Shown: positions 24,918 to 34,699, counted from the stretch's first letter. The stretch: DNA of 64,000 nucleotides from SP5GCR1 sp965199685 (GCA_965199685.1 OZ241323.1:620001-684000), one strand, 5' to 3'. Numbers and translations: made by a program. Notes: generated by a model from the sequence alone, not told the origin.

Positions 24918-25928
24918 ATGACTTTGAAAGATAAATTAAACAGACCAATACGCGACCTCAGGATTTCGGTTACCGATCGTTGTAATTTTCGCTGTACTTA
25001 TTGTATGCCTAAGGAGATTTACGGTTCTCATTATCAATTTATGCGGCGCGATGAATTGCTATCCTTTGAAGAGCTGGTTCGCGTGGTTGGCATATTTGCC
25101 GAACTTGGGGTTGTTAAAGTACGCATCACGGGTGGTGAACCGTTGGCGCGCCAAAACATAGAGGTGTTGATTAAAATGATTGCACAAACCAAAGGAATCA
25201 AGGATATCAGCTTAACCACCAACGCTTCTTTATTGACTGCCGACAAAGCACAACGATTGAAAGAAGCCGGCTTGAGCCGTCTCACCATGAGTTTGGACGC
25301 GCTCGACAACGATGTCTTTATGAAAATGAACGATGTGGATTTTCCGGTCAATAAAATCCTAGAGCATATAGACCAGGCAAGTAGTGTCGGCTTCAGCAAA
25401 ATCAAAATCAACATGGTGGTAGTAAAGGGTCGCAATGAAGATCAAGTTTTAGCTATGGCAAACCGCTTTAGAGGGCGTGATTGTATACTCCGTTTTATTG
25501 AGTATATGGATGTAGGCGGCGGTAACCGCTGGAAACTGGATCAGGTTGTGCCTACCGCCGAGCTGATAAAGTTAATCAATGATAAATTTCCTATAGAAGC
25601 GGTCGCTGCCAACTATGCCGGTGAGGTTGCCGAGCGTTGGCGTTATAAGGATGGTCAAGGAGAGATTGGTTTTATTGCATCAGTCTCAAAACCTTTTTGT
25701 CGCGGCTGCACACGCATGAGGCTGTCGGCTGAGGGTAAACTCTATACCTGTCTATTTGCAACCCACGGTCATGATTTGCACCGCCTGCTAGATGCAAACT
25801 ATACCGATGATGAACTAAAAAGCTATATTGTTGATTTGTGGACGCAACGCGAAGATCGTTATTCAGAGATACGCAGTGCGCAAACGGTCACGCTTCCCAA
25901 AGTAGGGATGTCCTATATTGGCGGCTAG
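24918..25928 (+). CDS. moaA: GTP 3',8-cyclase MoaA
   Basis: This radical-SAM enzyme carries out the first step of molybdopterin synthesis. The 336-aa protein has the N-terminal cluster CNFRCTYC (residues about 22-29), the GGEP motif RITGGEPLARQN, and the C-terminal cluster in SKPFCRGCTRMRLS...YTCLF (C-x2-C-x13-C). It ends in YIGG, matching the conserved GG C-terminus. The last 20 bases of the gene are repeated at 26202-26221. No other moa gene is nearby. Confidence 0.97.
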   Translation: MTLKDKLNRPIRDLRISVTDRCNFRCTYCMPKEIYGSHYQFMRRDELLSFEELVRVVGIFAELGVVKVRITGGEPLARQNIEVLIKMIAQTKGIKDISLTTNASLLTADKAQRLKEAGLSRLTMSLDALDNDVFMKMNDVDFPVNKILEHIDQASSVGFSKIKINMVVVKGRNEDQVLAMANRFRGRDCILRFIEYMDVGGGNRWKLDQVVPTAELIKLINDKFPIEAVAANYAGEVAERWRYKDGQGEIGFIASVSKPFCRGCTRMRLSAEGKLYTCLFATHGHDLHRLLDANYTDDELKSYIVDLWTQREDRYSEIRSAQTVTLPKVGMSYIGG

Positions 25929-25940
25929 CGAGGCGTGTCG

Positions 25941-26201
25941 GGCTGTTGAGAAAGTATTTCATGCACACTGTAGGGCAGGGCTATTCCTCTCCAAAGGAGG
26001 GAAATGTACTATGCAAACACTTTTTCAACAATCCCATGTTAGCCTTCCCCTACGGTAGGTAACCATAAATTTGATGGATGAATGGATTGATGGTGCAGAC
26101 GCAACGCGTTAGGGAGGGCATGTTAGCCCTCCCCTACAGTTGGTTAACATGAATTCAATGGTGCAAGCGGTTACGTTTGTTAAATGTCAGTACGTTTTCG
26201 G
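25941..26201. repeat. Repeat insertion between moaA and the fusion-protein gene, with ~21-bp flanking duplication
   Basis: GGCGGCTAGCGAGGCGTGTC (25920-25939, moaA end) recurs as GGTGGCTAGCGAGGCGTGTC (26200-26219, end of the convergent gene). Between them lie a MITE left end GGGCTGTTGAGAAAGTAT, CTCTCCAAAGGAGG, a right end CACTTTTTCAACAATCCC, and a reverse-oriented array-type unit (TGGATGAATGGATTG, GACGCAACGCGTTAGG, GGGAGGGC-atgtta-GCCCTCCC). The convergent genes seem to have overlapped before the insertion. Confidence 0.75.
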
Positions 26202-26204
26202 TGG

Positions 26205-27437
26205 CTAGCGAGGCGTGTCGGCGCGAGGTGATGTTTCTTGATCCACACCAACAGACGATATTTCCACCTCTTGGTTGCTATTTAGTTTTTCAATGTCGCG
26301 GGCGACTACTCGCTCACCAGTTTCAATTCCGCTTTCCACGATGATGGTATCGGCAACGCGCAGGCCTAGCTCAACGGCTCTATTCTCGACGATGTTGTCT
26401 TCGTTGACGATGAACAAAAAGGGTTGTCCGTCTATATATTGGATTGCGGTGACCGGCACGCTGATGGCATTGTCATAACGTTGTCCTTTTAAGGTAGCTT
26501 GTGCAGTTGCACCAGCTTGCAAATCATTGCCGTTCAATCTGATTTTCACTTTATGAGTATTGGTTTCTTGATCGGGATTTTCTTGCAAAGCGACGAGCGT
26601 GCCTTGGTAGCTTTTTTTGCCTACGGTCACCGGCACCGTACTATTTAATTCTAAGGCACCTACTCGGGTATTGCTCACATTTAGCATCAGGTCGTATTGC
26701 GATAAATCGACCAGCCGAACTACTTTTCTAGATCTGCTTACATAATCTCCCACCTCAATCATCACTTCGTTGACCGTGCCGCTAAAAGGCGCACTCAGGC
26801 CAGTGCGTTGCAGGTCGCGTTGTGCATTGCGTAGCAGGCTGTCGTTTAAGACTAGATCTATTTCGGCCCTCTTGATGGAGTGTTGCAGTCTGACCTGCTC
26901 GGAGCGAAAGTCTATAAGCTGTTTCTTCTCCGACTCCAGCAACGACGGCGAGATGTGCTGCTTGGTTGATAGACTCTCGGCGCGTGCTACCTCGCGTCGT
27001 TGCATTGCGACATTTTCCATCATAAGTTTTAGCAGTTCTTTGTCATATTCCAATTGTGCGGCAACGCTGTCGCGACGCGCCCGCGCCTGCACATAGGCAT
27101 CGTAGTAATCACCTTCGTCAACGGCAAGTAGTACCTGTCCCTGTCTCACATACATTCCCGGTTCTACATAGCGGGCAACGATTTGTCCTTCAACTTCAAA
27201 TTCCAAATCACTGACTTTAATGGGTTGTAAGCGTCCGGAAAGTGTATAGACTGGTGTGACACTTTGCGGTTCGGCTATGACGGTTTCTACGCTCGCTAGA
27301 AAACTGTTTTCTTTGGAAGCGATGGCTTGGGGGCGAGTTTGTATCAATAGAAACGCAAGTAGTGCGCTCACGCATACTACTGCAAGTATCATAAATTTTT
27401 GGGTGTTTTTCATTTTGCCATTACTATAATAAGCCAT
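26205..27437 (-). CDS. RND efflux periplasmic adaptor (membrane fusion protein)
   Basis: The 410-aa protein has an N-terminal transmembrane anchor (FMILAVVCVSALLAFLLI), a biotinyl-lipoyl-like domain (FEVEGQIVARYVEPGMYVRQGQVLLAVD), a helical hairpin (about 105-205) with TGLSAPFSGTVNEVMIEVGDYV completing the lipoyl half, a beta-barrel (RVGALELNSTVPVT), and a membrane-proximal domain. Such proteins bridge an inner-membrane RND pump and an outer-membrane channel; neither is encoded here. ATG 27413 (MKNTQ) is an alternative start. The C-terminus lies in the duplicated segment shared with the moaA end. Confidence 0.9.
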   Translation of the reverse strand: MAYYSNGKMKNTQKFMILAVVCVSALLAFLLIQTRPQAIASKENSFLASVETVIAEPQSVTPVYTLSGRLQPIKVSDLEFEVEGQIVARYVEPGMYVRQGQVLLAVDEGDYYDAYVQARARRDSVAAQLEYDKELLKLMMENVAMQRREVARAESLSTKQHISPSLLESEKKQLIDFRSEQVRLQHSIKRAEIDLVLNDSLLRNAQRDLQRTGLSAPFSGTVNEVMIEVGDYVSRSRKVVRLVDLSQYDLMLNVSNTRVGALELNSTVPVTVGKKSYQGTLVALQENPDQETNTHKVKIRLNGNDLQAGATAQATLKGQRYDNAISVPVTAIQYIDGQPFLFIVNEDNIVENRAVELGLRVADTIIVESGIETGERVVARDIEKLNSNQEVEISSVGVDQETSPRADTPR

Positions 27438-27557
27438 AAAATGTTTATTATCTAATAATTTTATGAAAACGCTATATGTTAGCCCATATTTATACTCAAT
27501 TAGGATTTCGCACGGTTTTGCCGCATCTTCATACCATTTAATAGGGGATTGGGTTTG

Positions 27558-29648
27558 ATGTCTTATCGTTTTTGGGGTTTGATAACGGCAGCGATGTTGT
27601 CATTTATACAGCCATCGTTTGCTGATACTGAGCAGTGCGCGCCGGCAATGCAGCAGCCGACCGCAACCGCCGATACCGAACAGCTTCGCATATCGGCAGA
27701 AAGGGCTAAGGTTAATCCGAATCAAATTTCCGTGTTGCAAGGCCAAGTGCAACTGGAACAGGCTCAAAACAGGATACGCGCCGACCGTGTCGCAATCGAT
27801 GCGAATTCCCAAAGATTAAAAGCCGAAGGGAATGTGCGCTATACGAATTGTGTGACACCGACACCGCTGTGGTTTATTTCTGCCGATGAATTGACTCTGA
27901 ATCAAAATGAAAACAGCGGAACGATCAAAGACGCATGGTTGCATCTAGGAGCGATCCCGTTTCTATATGTGCCGCGTTATCGCATCGATCTATCCGAAGA
28001 TAAACGAAAAAGCGGGCTGTTGTCGCCGCGCCTTACTTACAACAGCAAATCGGGTATCAAAACAGGCATCCCATTGTATTTCAATATAGCCCCTAATAGA
28101 GATGCAACGATTACACCTGTGCTACACAGTCGGCGCGGTGCCGGAATTGATATGAAGTCGCGTTATTTGTATCAGCACGATGAAGGGAGTTTTGGTTTTT
28201 CTTGGATAGACGATACCGAATACAACGACGAACGCTACCTTTATTTTTGGGATCATCGCACTCGTGTGGATGATTTATTCCGCGTGGATATTAAGATACA
28301 GAGAGTTTCTGATGCCGACTATGTACGCGATTTAGGCGGTAATGTGGGTCTATTAAATGAATCCTATTTGCGTAGCTATTTGGAGAGCGATTTATTTTGG
28401 CGCGGGTGGAATTTTAGTTTCCAAACCGAATTATTGCAGCGTGCCGATAACGATGCGGATTGGCGGTTGGAGAGACCTTACCAATACCAGATAAGGCCAG
28501 AGCTTAAGGTGTCGCGGATATTTGCTGACGGTCCTTTGGGTACGAATTTTGAGTTCCAATCTCAAGCCACGCAATTTGTTCATAAATATCGTTATATACA
28601 AGAAGCTGACGGCAGTCGCGAGTATATTCCTCTAGGCAATCGTTTCCATAACAGTCTCAGAATGGATTGGTCCTATCACCGTCCGTGGTTTTTCATAGTT
28701 CCTGCTGCCACCATCAATCATACCCACTATAAAATCTATCGTCAGAGCGACCTCAACCGAACACAACCAGTCTTTAGTGTGCATTCGGGTTTGATATTTG
28801 AAAAGGAGACTCAACCAGATAGCATTTTTAGGCATACCATAGAACCCAATTTGTTTTACTTGAATGTGCCGAGACGAGAGCAAGACGACATACCGTTGTT
28901 TGATACCACTGTGAACGAGTTTAATTTTCAAAGCCTGTTTTACGAGAATCGTTTTAATGGTATAGACCGTATTGGTGATACCGACCAGCTCACGTTAGCT
29001 TTGAATAGCCGTCTGTTTCATCGTAGCAGTGGCAAAGAGGCTTTGCAGGCAAGCATAGGTCGTATTTATTATTTCAGGGATCGTCAAGTGCAGATCAATA
29101 CCAATGCAGATAGGGTGCTACCGCAATCTCCGTTAATCAGTGAACTGCACTTGGATCTGAATAACAAGGTAAAATTTTTATCCTCATGGGTTTGGGACTC
29201 CAAGCAAGACCAAACCTTGAAATTGACATCGCAGTTATCGATCAAGGGTAGCCGAAACCGTGTCGTTAATCTGTATTACCGCTCGCAAGCCGAGGAATTT
29301 GACGAACAGTTGCCCTTTGAATCCGACCGCAGCTTTGAGCAAGGTGGCATCAACCTTGGTATACCGTTCGGCGATCGTTGGACAATGCTCGCAGGTTGGT
29401 CTTATGATTTTGATGCCGACGACAACTTATCAGCCTTTGCTGGCGTTGAATATCGTAGCTGTTGTTGGACATTGAGTATGGGTATGCAAAGGCGGCTGAT
29501 AGACATAGACAACGATAGTGGGCGTATAGCCGACGGCAACCTTGATTTTGATAACTTCTTTGGTTTTGAATTTAACCTTGAAGGATTAGGCAGTATAGGG
29601 GATAATTTACAACGAACTTTTGGCAGAGAAATATTTGGTTATAGATAA
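27558..29648 (+). CDS. lptD: LPS-assembly outer-membrane protein LptD
   Basis: LptD inserts lipopolysaccharide into the outer leaflet with LptE. The product is 696 aa from ATG 27558, with a signal peptide (WGLITAAMLSFIQPSFA), the OstA/LptA-like N-domain (ISAERAKVNPNQISVLQG...), the signature IPFLYVPRYRIDLSEDKRKSG, and a long barrel. Cys residues near the N-terminus (TEQC, RYTNC) and the C-terminal pair in EYRSCCWTLSMG allow the interdomain disulfides that LptD needs. surA and pdxA follow, the common gammaproteobacterial order. Confidence 0.96.
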   Translation: MSYRFWGLITAAMLSFIQPSFADTEQCAPAMQQPTATADTEQLRISAERAKVNPNQISVLQGQVQLEQAQNRIRADRVAIDANSQRLKAEGNVRYTNCVTPTPLWFISADELTLNQNENSGTIKDAWLHLGAIPFLYVPRYRIDLSEDKRKSGLLSPRLTYNSKSGIKTGIPLYFNIAPNRDATITPVLHSRRGAGIDMKSRYLYQHDEGSFGFSWIDDTEYNDERYLYFWDHRTRVDDLFRVDIKIQRVSDADYVRDLGGNVGLLNESYLRSYLESDLFWRGWNFSFQTELLQRADNDADWRLERPYQYQIRPELKVSRIFADGPLGTNFEFQSQATQFVHKYRYIQEADGSREYIPLGNRFHNSLRMDWSYHRPWFFIVPAATINHTHYKIYRQSDLNRTQPVFSVHSGLIFEKETQPDSIFRHTIEPNLFYLNVPRREQDDIPLFDTTVNEFNFQSLFYENRFNGIDRIGDTDQLTLALNSRLFHRSSGKEALQASIGRIYYFRDRQVQINTNADRVLPQSPLISELHLDLNNKVKFLSSWVWDSKQDQTLKLTSQLSIKGSRNRVVNLYYRSQAEEFDEQLPFESDRSFEQGGINLGIPFGDRWTMLAGWSYDFDADDNLSAFAGVEYRSCCWTLSMGMQRRLIDIDNDSGRIADGNLDFDNFFGFEFNLEGLGSIGDNLQRTFGREIFGYR

Positions 29649-29931
29649 TGATATATTTTAAGGGAAAACATTCCCCTCCTGTGGAGGGCTCTCCTATGCA
29701 TTTTGTAATGTATGCGTTTAGCAACCATCTTAGAGTTCTGCACAACGTCACGCCGATTGACCTACTGGCTCAATCGGTGGTTGGCCTTTTGCAGAACCTT
29801 TGCAACCACCCCGTCAGGCTTCGCCTGCCACCCCTCCACAGGAGGGGAATGTACTAATGCAGACACTTTTTCAACAGCTTCATGTTAGCCCTCCCCTACG
29901 GTACATGAAATACCTCTTCAATGGCACGGAC
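29649..29931. repeat. Inverted pair of MITE-family parts between lptD and surA
   Basis: CATTCCCCTCCTGTGGAGGG (29669) and its inverse CCTCCACAGGAGGGGAATG (29834-29852) bracket the ATTTTGTAATGTATGCGTTT segment, the hairpin GATTGA-cctactggc-TCAATC and a second GGGGTGGTTG tail. A right end CACTTTTTCAACAGC lies near 29862, and GTTAGCCCTCCCCTACGG at 29884 is half an array unit. A frame running through it in phase with surA is repeat sequence. Confidence 0.65.
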
Positions 29932-31206
29932 ATGTGGCGCATATTAATTAAAATCCTAATCGCAATTTTGTTCTTTGCCTCGGCCATTCCTGCATCTTCG
30001 CAGGCTCAACCCCAAGTCATAGACAAAATCGTCGCAGTAGTCGGAGATGTTGCAATCAGCTCGCGTGAATTGGCAATAACGGTGGAGCGTGTGAAGCAGA
30101 ACATGATGCGTCAAGAACAAGAAATTCCGGATTCCCAAACCCTGGTGCCTAGGGTTTTAGAGCAGTTGATAGTCGTAAAACTGCAACTGCAAGAGGCAGA
30201 GCGATTAGGTATTGCAATAGACGAAATAGCACTTGACCAAATGCTTACCAAAATTGCCGCCGATAACGGTAAGACTCTTGCCGAGATGAAAGCAGAAATT
30301 GAGCGCAGTCAAGGAAGCTATAGCGAGATGCGAGAATCGGTGCGTCAGGAGTTCATCATCTCTCAACTCAGACAAAGCGTGATTAATACTATAACGGTTT
30401 CCGAGAGCGAAATAGACACCAAGCTAAGAGAGCTCAATGCACAAACGCTATTTCGTTTTTCTTATTTGGCGGCGGAATTACCCGAAGCAGAAAACGAACG
30501 CGAAGAGTTAACGCAGTGGTTTCACAACCTGCGTCAGAAGATGCTAGACGAAAACGATTTTTCCGATATAGCCGAGCAAGCGACACAAAGAGCATCAGTG
30601 AACTATAAAAGATCGCAACCCAGACGGCTAAACCAATTACCGGAACTGCTACAAGAAAAAGTATTGAACATGAATATCGGCGACATCACTTCGGTTATCA
30701 GAACTGCCGATACACTTTATCTATTTAGTTTAGACGACAGACAAGCGGAACAATTACCGCAGGTTGTTGAAAAGCAATATCATATTAGGCATATCTTGTT
30801 GAGATCCGATGCGATGTATTCCGATTCATATATACGCAAAAAACTACTTGCCATCAAAAAGCGTATTGAAAATGGCGAGAGCTTTGAACGAATGGCAAAA
30901 AAATACTCACAAGACCCCGGTAGCGGCTTCAAAGGCGGCGACTTGGGGTGGATTCCCACCGAAGGTTTGGCAGCCGAGTTTGCACAGCAAGTGGAAAATG
31001 CACCCCTTCGCAAACTCATCGGACCTTTTGCAACTGCTTTTGGACAGCATATATTGGAAGTGTTGGGTGAACGCCAACAAGATGTCAGCAATCAAATACA
31101 AAGGCGAAATATCATCGCACAACTGCGGAAAGAGAAGTCCGGTGCTGAGATAAACGAATGGTTGCTTAGATTGCGAGAGAGCCAATATATAGACATCAGA
31201 CTTTGA
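29932..31206 (+). CDS. surA: Periplasmic chaperone / peptidyl-prolyl isomerase SurA
   Basis: The 424-aa product escorts outer-membrane proteins such as LptD. It has a signal peptide (KILIAILFFASAIPASSQA), a SurA N-domain (VIDKIVAVVGDVAISSREL...LEQLIVVKLQLQEAERLGI), a first parvulin domain lacking the canonical motif (about 165-265), and a canonical second one (YHIRHILLRSD...YSQDPGSGFKGGDLGWI...FGQHILEV). ATG 29932 is chosen because the signal peptide begins there. The stop TGA overlaps the pdxA start. Confidence 0.96.
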   Translation: MWRILIKILIAILFFASAIPASSQAQPQVIDKIVAVVGDVAISSRELAITVERVKQNMMRQEQEIPDSQTLVPRVLEQLIVVKLQLQEAERLGIAIDEIALDQMLTKIAADNGKTLAEMKAEIERSQGSYSEMRESVRQEFIISQLRQSVINTITVSESEIDTKLRELNAQTLFRFSYLAAELPEAENEREELTQWFHNLRQKMLDENDFSDIAEQATQRASVNYKRSQPRRLNQLPELLQEKVLNMNIGDITSVIRTADTLYLFSLDDRQAEQLPQVVEKQYHIRHILLRSDAMYSDSYIRKKLLAIKKRIENGESFERMAKKYSQDPGSGFKGGDLGWIPTEGLAAEFAQQVENAPLRKLIGPFATAFGQHILEVLGERQQDVSNQIQRRNIIAQLRKEKSGAEINEWLLRLRESQYIDIRL

Positions 31207-32180
31207 GTGCACACAAAACCATTGCGATTACGGCGGCGGAACCTGCTGGTATAGGTCCCGACATACTCGCCTCGCTTGCCCATATACCCATTGCAGATGC
31301 CACACTTGTGGCAATCGGCAACGCAGAATTATTGGAGGCGCGCGCAAAACAAATTGCAAAACCTATTAAAACGTACGCTTACGACGATGGTGCCGTACAA
31401 ACACATCGTGGCGACGGCACTTTGGCGGTCATCAATGTCGTGTTGCCGGCACCAGTCGTTGCCGGCAAAATTGATACGCGCAATGTTCCCTATGTGTTGG
31501 AGCAATTAGATATTGCCGTGCGCGGTTGCTTGCAAGGTTTTTTTGACGCACTGGTCACCGGTCCCGTCAACAAAGCAGCTATTTGCCAAGCAGACATTCC
31601 TTTTCAAGGTCATACCGAATATCTTGCACAGGCTTGCGGTAGCGGTAGCGTTATGCTGCTTGAAGCTGAGGAATTGCGCATTGCACTGGCAACTACCCAC
31701 ATCCCTCTGTGCGAGGTGCCCAAGCAGATATCTCGTGATTTATTGACAAAAACGATTAAGATATTGCACAACGATATGCGTCGTCGCTTCAAGATGGATT
31801 CTCCTCGCATTGCGGTATGCGGTCTGAACCCGCACGCTGGGGAGCAAGGTCATATAGGATCAGAGGAGATCGAAGTAATTGCACCTGCGATAGCGGAATG
31901 TGCCGCACAAGGCATAATGGCGTTTGGTCCGGTTTCTGCCGACACTGCGTTTACACCCGAGCAACTACGACAATGCGATGTGAGTCTTGCGATGTATCAC
32001 GATCAGGGCCTTGCGGTTGTCAAATACGCAGGCTTCGGTGAAGTCGTCAACATCACGCTGGGGCTACCTTTTTTGCGCACCTCAGTAGACCACGGCACTG
32101 CTTTGGACATAGCTGGTAGTGGACAAGCCCAATCTACAAGTTTGGAACACGCGGTGCGCCGTGCAATTCAATTATCCTAA
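31203..32180 (+). CDS. pdxA: 4-hydroxythreonine-4-phosphate dehydrogenase PdxA
   Basis: PdxA oxidises 4-phosphohydroxy-L-threonine in vitamin B6 synthesis. The motifs are AAEPAGIGPDI, the substrate and metal ligands in FQGHTEYLA, CGLNPHAGEQGHIGSEE, SADTAF and YHDQGL. The 325-aa length is normal. The start seems to be TTG 31203, overlapping the surA stop as TTGA, because no ATG or GTG in frame precedes the conserved AAEP motif. rsmA, often next, is absent. Confidence 0.95.
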   Translation: MSAHKTIAITAAEPAGIGPDILASLAHIPIADATLVAIGNAELLEARAKQIAKPIKTYAYDDGAVQTHRGDGTLAVINVVLPAPVVAGKIDTRNVPYVLEQLDIAVRGCLQGFFDALVTGPVNKAAICQADIPFQGHTEYLAQACGSGSVMLLEAEELRIALATTHIPLCEVPKQISRDLLTKTIKILHNDMRRRFKMDSPRIAVCGLNPHAGEQGHIGSEEIEVIAPAIAECAAQGIMAFGPVSADTAFTPEQLRQCDVSLAMYHDQGLAVVKYAGFGEVVNITLGLPFLRTSVDHGTALDIAGSGQAQSTSLEHAVRRAIQLS

Positions 32181-32303
32181 TGGCGGTTCTGCACGATGTT
32201 ACGTTACCTCATTTTTATGACCACCTAAAAAGTGATTTTTATCTATCGTGGTTGAGTAGGCGGTGAATATCTAGTATCCTTTTATGGCTTTCAGAGTTTT
32301 CAG

Positions 32304-32390
32304 GGAGAGGTGGCCGAGTGGTCGATGGCATTGGTCTTGAAAACCAAAGACCGCGCGAGCGGTCCGGGGGTTCGAATCCCTCCCTCTCCG
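32304..32390 (+). tRNA. tRNA-Ser (anticodon UGA)
   Basis: The acceptor stem GGAGAGG pairs with CCTCTCC and the discriminator is G. The D arm is GGCCGAGTGGTCGATGGC, the anticodon loop CTTGAAA (TGA), followed by a long variable arm CCGCGCGAGCGG typical of tRNA-Ser, and the T arm GGGGGTTCGAATCCCTC. No CCA is encoded. Confidence 0.97.
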
Positions 32391-32470
32391 TCAATATTGC
32401 GGAAAAGAGGCATTATAGACTTTCTTTGTCAGTGGGAAGAGTTGACTTTTTGATATGACCATATAATCGG

Positions 32471-33139
32471 ATGCTAACTTATAACTTATTCAACAAGATT
32501 TTAATAGAACCTGCTACTAATAAGCCGGTAACACGATTACAAATTATCAGTGGGTTTGCTACCCCGAGCCTTGCCAAAAAGCACATGGAGCGACTTGCCG
32601 ATTTGAATCGCCCTATACACATTGAATTAATCATAGGTATGCCGAAGGATTATATCAATGAAAAACAGCATAAAGAATTTTGTGAGTTGACGAAAAATAC
32701 CGATACAAACGTCAGTATTAGTTGCAAGTACATTACGAAAGGGATACCTGTTCACGCAAAAACTTATTGTTGGTCATTTGGGGATGGTCAACCATCCATT
32801 GCCTTTGCAGGTTCTGCAAACTACACCATGACTGCCTTCGGAATGAACCGAGATTCCCAACAAAAAGAAGCAATGGCGTATGTTAATGCATCTACCGTCC
32901 AGAAATTTCATGACGCATTGAAAAAAGATGCAATTGATTGTACGAGCCCAGAGGCACTTAATCATATCAAGAAGACAAGCTATCAAAAACCGGCTTATAA
33001 AAGGTACAGCTTCCGTCCCTATTTTAGATATAAAAATTATAATTACCGACCATATCAGCGTCGCAAAAAGTCAAACTTGGGATGGGTATGGTTGATTATG
33101 GCAATCATAATAATCTTTTATGTAACTTTTTCTAAATGA
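32471..33139 (+). CDS. PLD-like (NgoFVII-type) nuclease with C-terminal membrane anchor
   Basis: The 222-aa protein has one phospholipase-D half site: HAK in GIPVHAKTYCWSFGDG (about 95-108) followed by AFAGSANYTMTAF with GSxN (about 113-122). This is the arrangement of NgoFVII/BfiI-type nucleases that dimerise to form one active site. After a basic, Tyr-rich linker (YRPYQRRKKSN) comes a single C-terminal hydrophobic helix WVWLIMAIIIIFYVTF. It starts 81 bases after tRNA-Ser, a common place for acquired genes, and no methylase accompanies it. A membrane-tethered nuclease of this type could guard against incoming DNA; that is inference. Confidence 0.75.
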   Translation: MLTYNLFNKILIEPATNKPVTRLQIISGFATPSLAKKHMERLADLNRPIHIELIIGMPKDYINEKQHKEFCELTKNTDTNVSISCKYITKGIPVHAKTYCWSFGDGQPSIAFAGSANYTMTAFGMNRDSQQKEAMAYVNASTVQKFHDALKKDAIDCTSPEALNHIKKTSYQKPAYKRYSFRPYFRYKNYNYRPYQRRKKSNLGWVWLIMAIIIIFYVTFSK

Positions 33140-33397
33140 ATAATACGAGGCTACTGAAAAAGTACTGTCATTGTAAAAACTCAACCGCCACGAGCCACTA
33201 AATTAACGATAACCACCTGTAGGGGAGGGCTAACATGGGGTTGTTGAAAAAGTACCGACATTAGTACATTCCCCTCCTTTGGAGGGGTGGCAGGCGAAGC
33301 CTGACGGGGTGGTTGTTAAGGTTCTGAACAATGTCACGCCGATTGACCTACTGGCTCAATCAGTGGTTCTATTTTTCAACCGCCTCACATTACTCGC
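33140..33397. repeat. MITE-like element and flanking repeat
   Basis: The element at 33238-33386 starts GGTTGTTGAAAAAGTACC and ends TTTTTCAACCGCCTC, with ACATG (33233-33237) and ACATT (33387-33391) as flanks. It is again placed in a GGGAGGGC-taacat palindrome. The internal hairpins match the other copies. Confidence 0.75.
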
Positions 33398-34699
33398 TTA
33401 TTGGTCAGGTGTTGCTTTGCTCAGCTTCGGTAATGTTTCTTGTCCCCAATAGCACACGAACAAGCCGGACACAAACATAGATACAACGACTATCCAGAAA
33501 GTACTGGTAATTGCACCATGGATATCGGCGACCAAACCCAAAACAAGGGCACCGACTCCGTATCCCAAATCACGCCAGAACCGATAAACGCCGATAGCCG
33601 ACCCGCGCCAGTTTGGATGGCTGATGTCGTTGACGGCAGCACTTAGGTTGGGATATAGCAAAGCCATGCCTAGTCCGGTGATCGCTGCACTAATAGACCA
33701 CCACATTATGTCGTCGCCGTACAATTTCATCGCAACACCGACAGCACAAATCCACATTCCCGCAACGATAGGCTTCATACGCCCGATGTGGTCAGAAAGT
33801 TTTCCGGTTACGGTCTGTAATGTGCCCCAAACAAAACCGTAAATGCCGACTACGATGCCGATATGGAACAAGCTCAAACCTTGTTCGTATAGGTAGACGG
33901 GGTAGAATACCCAAATCAGCGTGTCTACGAATTTTTCTACCAGTCCGGCTTGACTAAAAGCCATCATTCTGCGATCTTGCCAACTCACCCAGATAAAAAC
34001 TTCCCAAGTCGTCGGCGTGCTGAGAATTGAACGGGAACCATAGTGATAGCGTTGCATATTATTTTCCTTTTTCTGGCTGCGTGCTTCGCTGTGCATCCAC
34101 GGCAGTGTTTCCAAAACCCAAACCCAAGCGAATATTAATGCCATTGAAATAACCACGATACCGAAGACTAACAACGCCTCGCGTGGTGGTAGAAGTTCGG
34201 ATAGATAACCGGTAAGTACACCGGCGATAGCAACTCCCAAATAGCCGGCAAACTCGTTCAAACCAATAGCGAGACCTCGTTGATTCAAATGCGTGATGTC
34301 CATTTTAGAGGTTTGCGTCATAGACCAGCACAAGCCCTGATTTATGCCGAGCAATATAGTAGAAACAATGATCCAATTCCAGCTTGATGCATAAAAAATC
34401 ATCCACGGCACCGGCAGTGCAGTTATCCAACCGGCGACTAAAACTGATTTGCGTCCCATCTGCTCGGAAAGGCGACCGGCAACAAAGTTTAAGGTTCCTT
34501 TAACAAAACCGAATGTAATAACAAATGCGGAGAGTAAAGTAAAAGCGTCTTCCGGCATCCCGAATTCGGTTTCGGCTAGTACCGGCACGACGGTGCGCAT
34601 CACTCCCCATGCCATGCCGACAAAGAATACTTGTAATAATAAATGCGTGAACTGCAATCGGTTTGATGCGATGCCGTGTTGGTATGTGATTTCTGCCAT
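33398..34699 (-). CDS. MFS transporter
   Basis: The 433-aa protein has twelve hydrophobic segments in two halves joined by a polar loop (about 205-240). The MFS loop motifs are GRLSEQMGRKSV after helix 2 and GKLSDHIGRMKP in the second half. Other cues are NEFAGYLGVAIAGVLTGYL and YRFWRDLGYGVGALV. The substrate cannot be read from the sequence. The C-terminus ends next to a MITE (stop at 33398-33400). It is a single gene with no regulator adjacent. Confidence 0.88.
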   Translation of the reverse strand: MAEITYQHGIASNRLQFTHLLLQVFFVGMAWGVMRTVVPVLAETEFGMPEDAFTLLSAFVITFGFVKGTLNFVAGRLSEQMGRKSVLVAGWITALPVPWMIFYASSWNWIIVSTILLGINQGLCWSMTQTSKMDITHLNQRGLAIGLNEFAGYLGVAIAGVLTGYLSELLPPREALLVFGIVVISMALIFAWVWVLETLPWMHSEARSQKKENNMQRYHYGSRSILSTPTTWEVFIWVSWQDRRMMAFSQAGLVEKFVDTLIWVFYPVYLYEQGLSLFHIGIVVGIYGFVWGTLQTVTGKLSDHIGRMKPIVAGMWICAVGVAMKLYGDDIMWWSISAAITGLGMALLYPNLSAAVNDISHPNWRGSAIGVYRFWRDLGYGVGALVLGLVADIHGAITSTFWIVVVSMFVSGLFVCYWGQETLPKLSKATPDQ

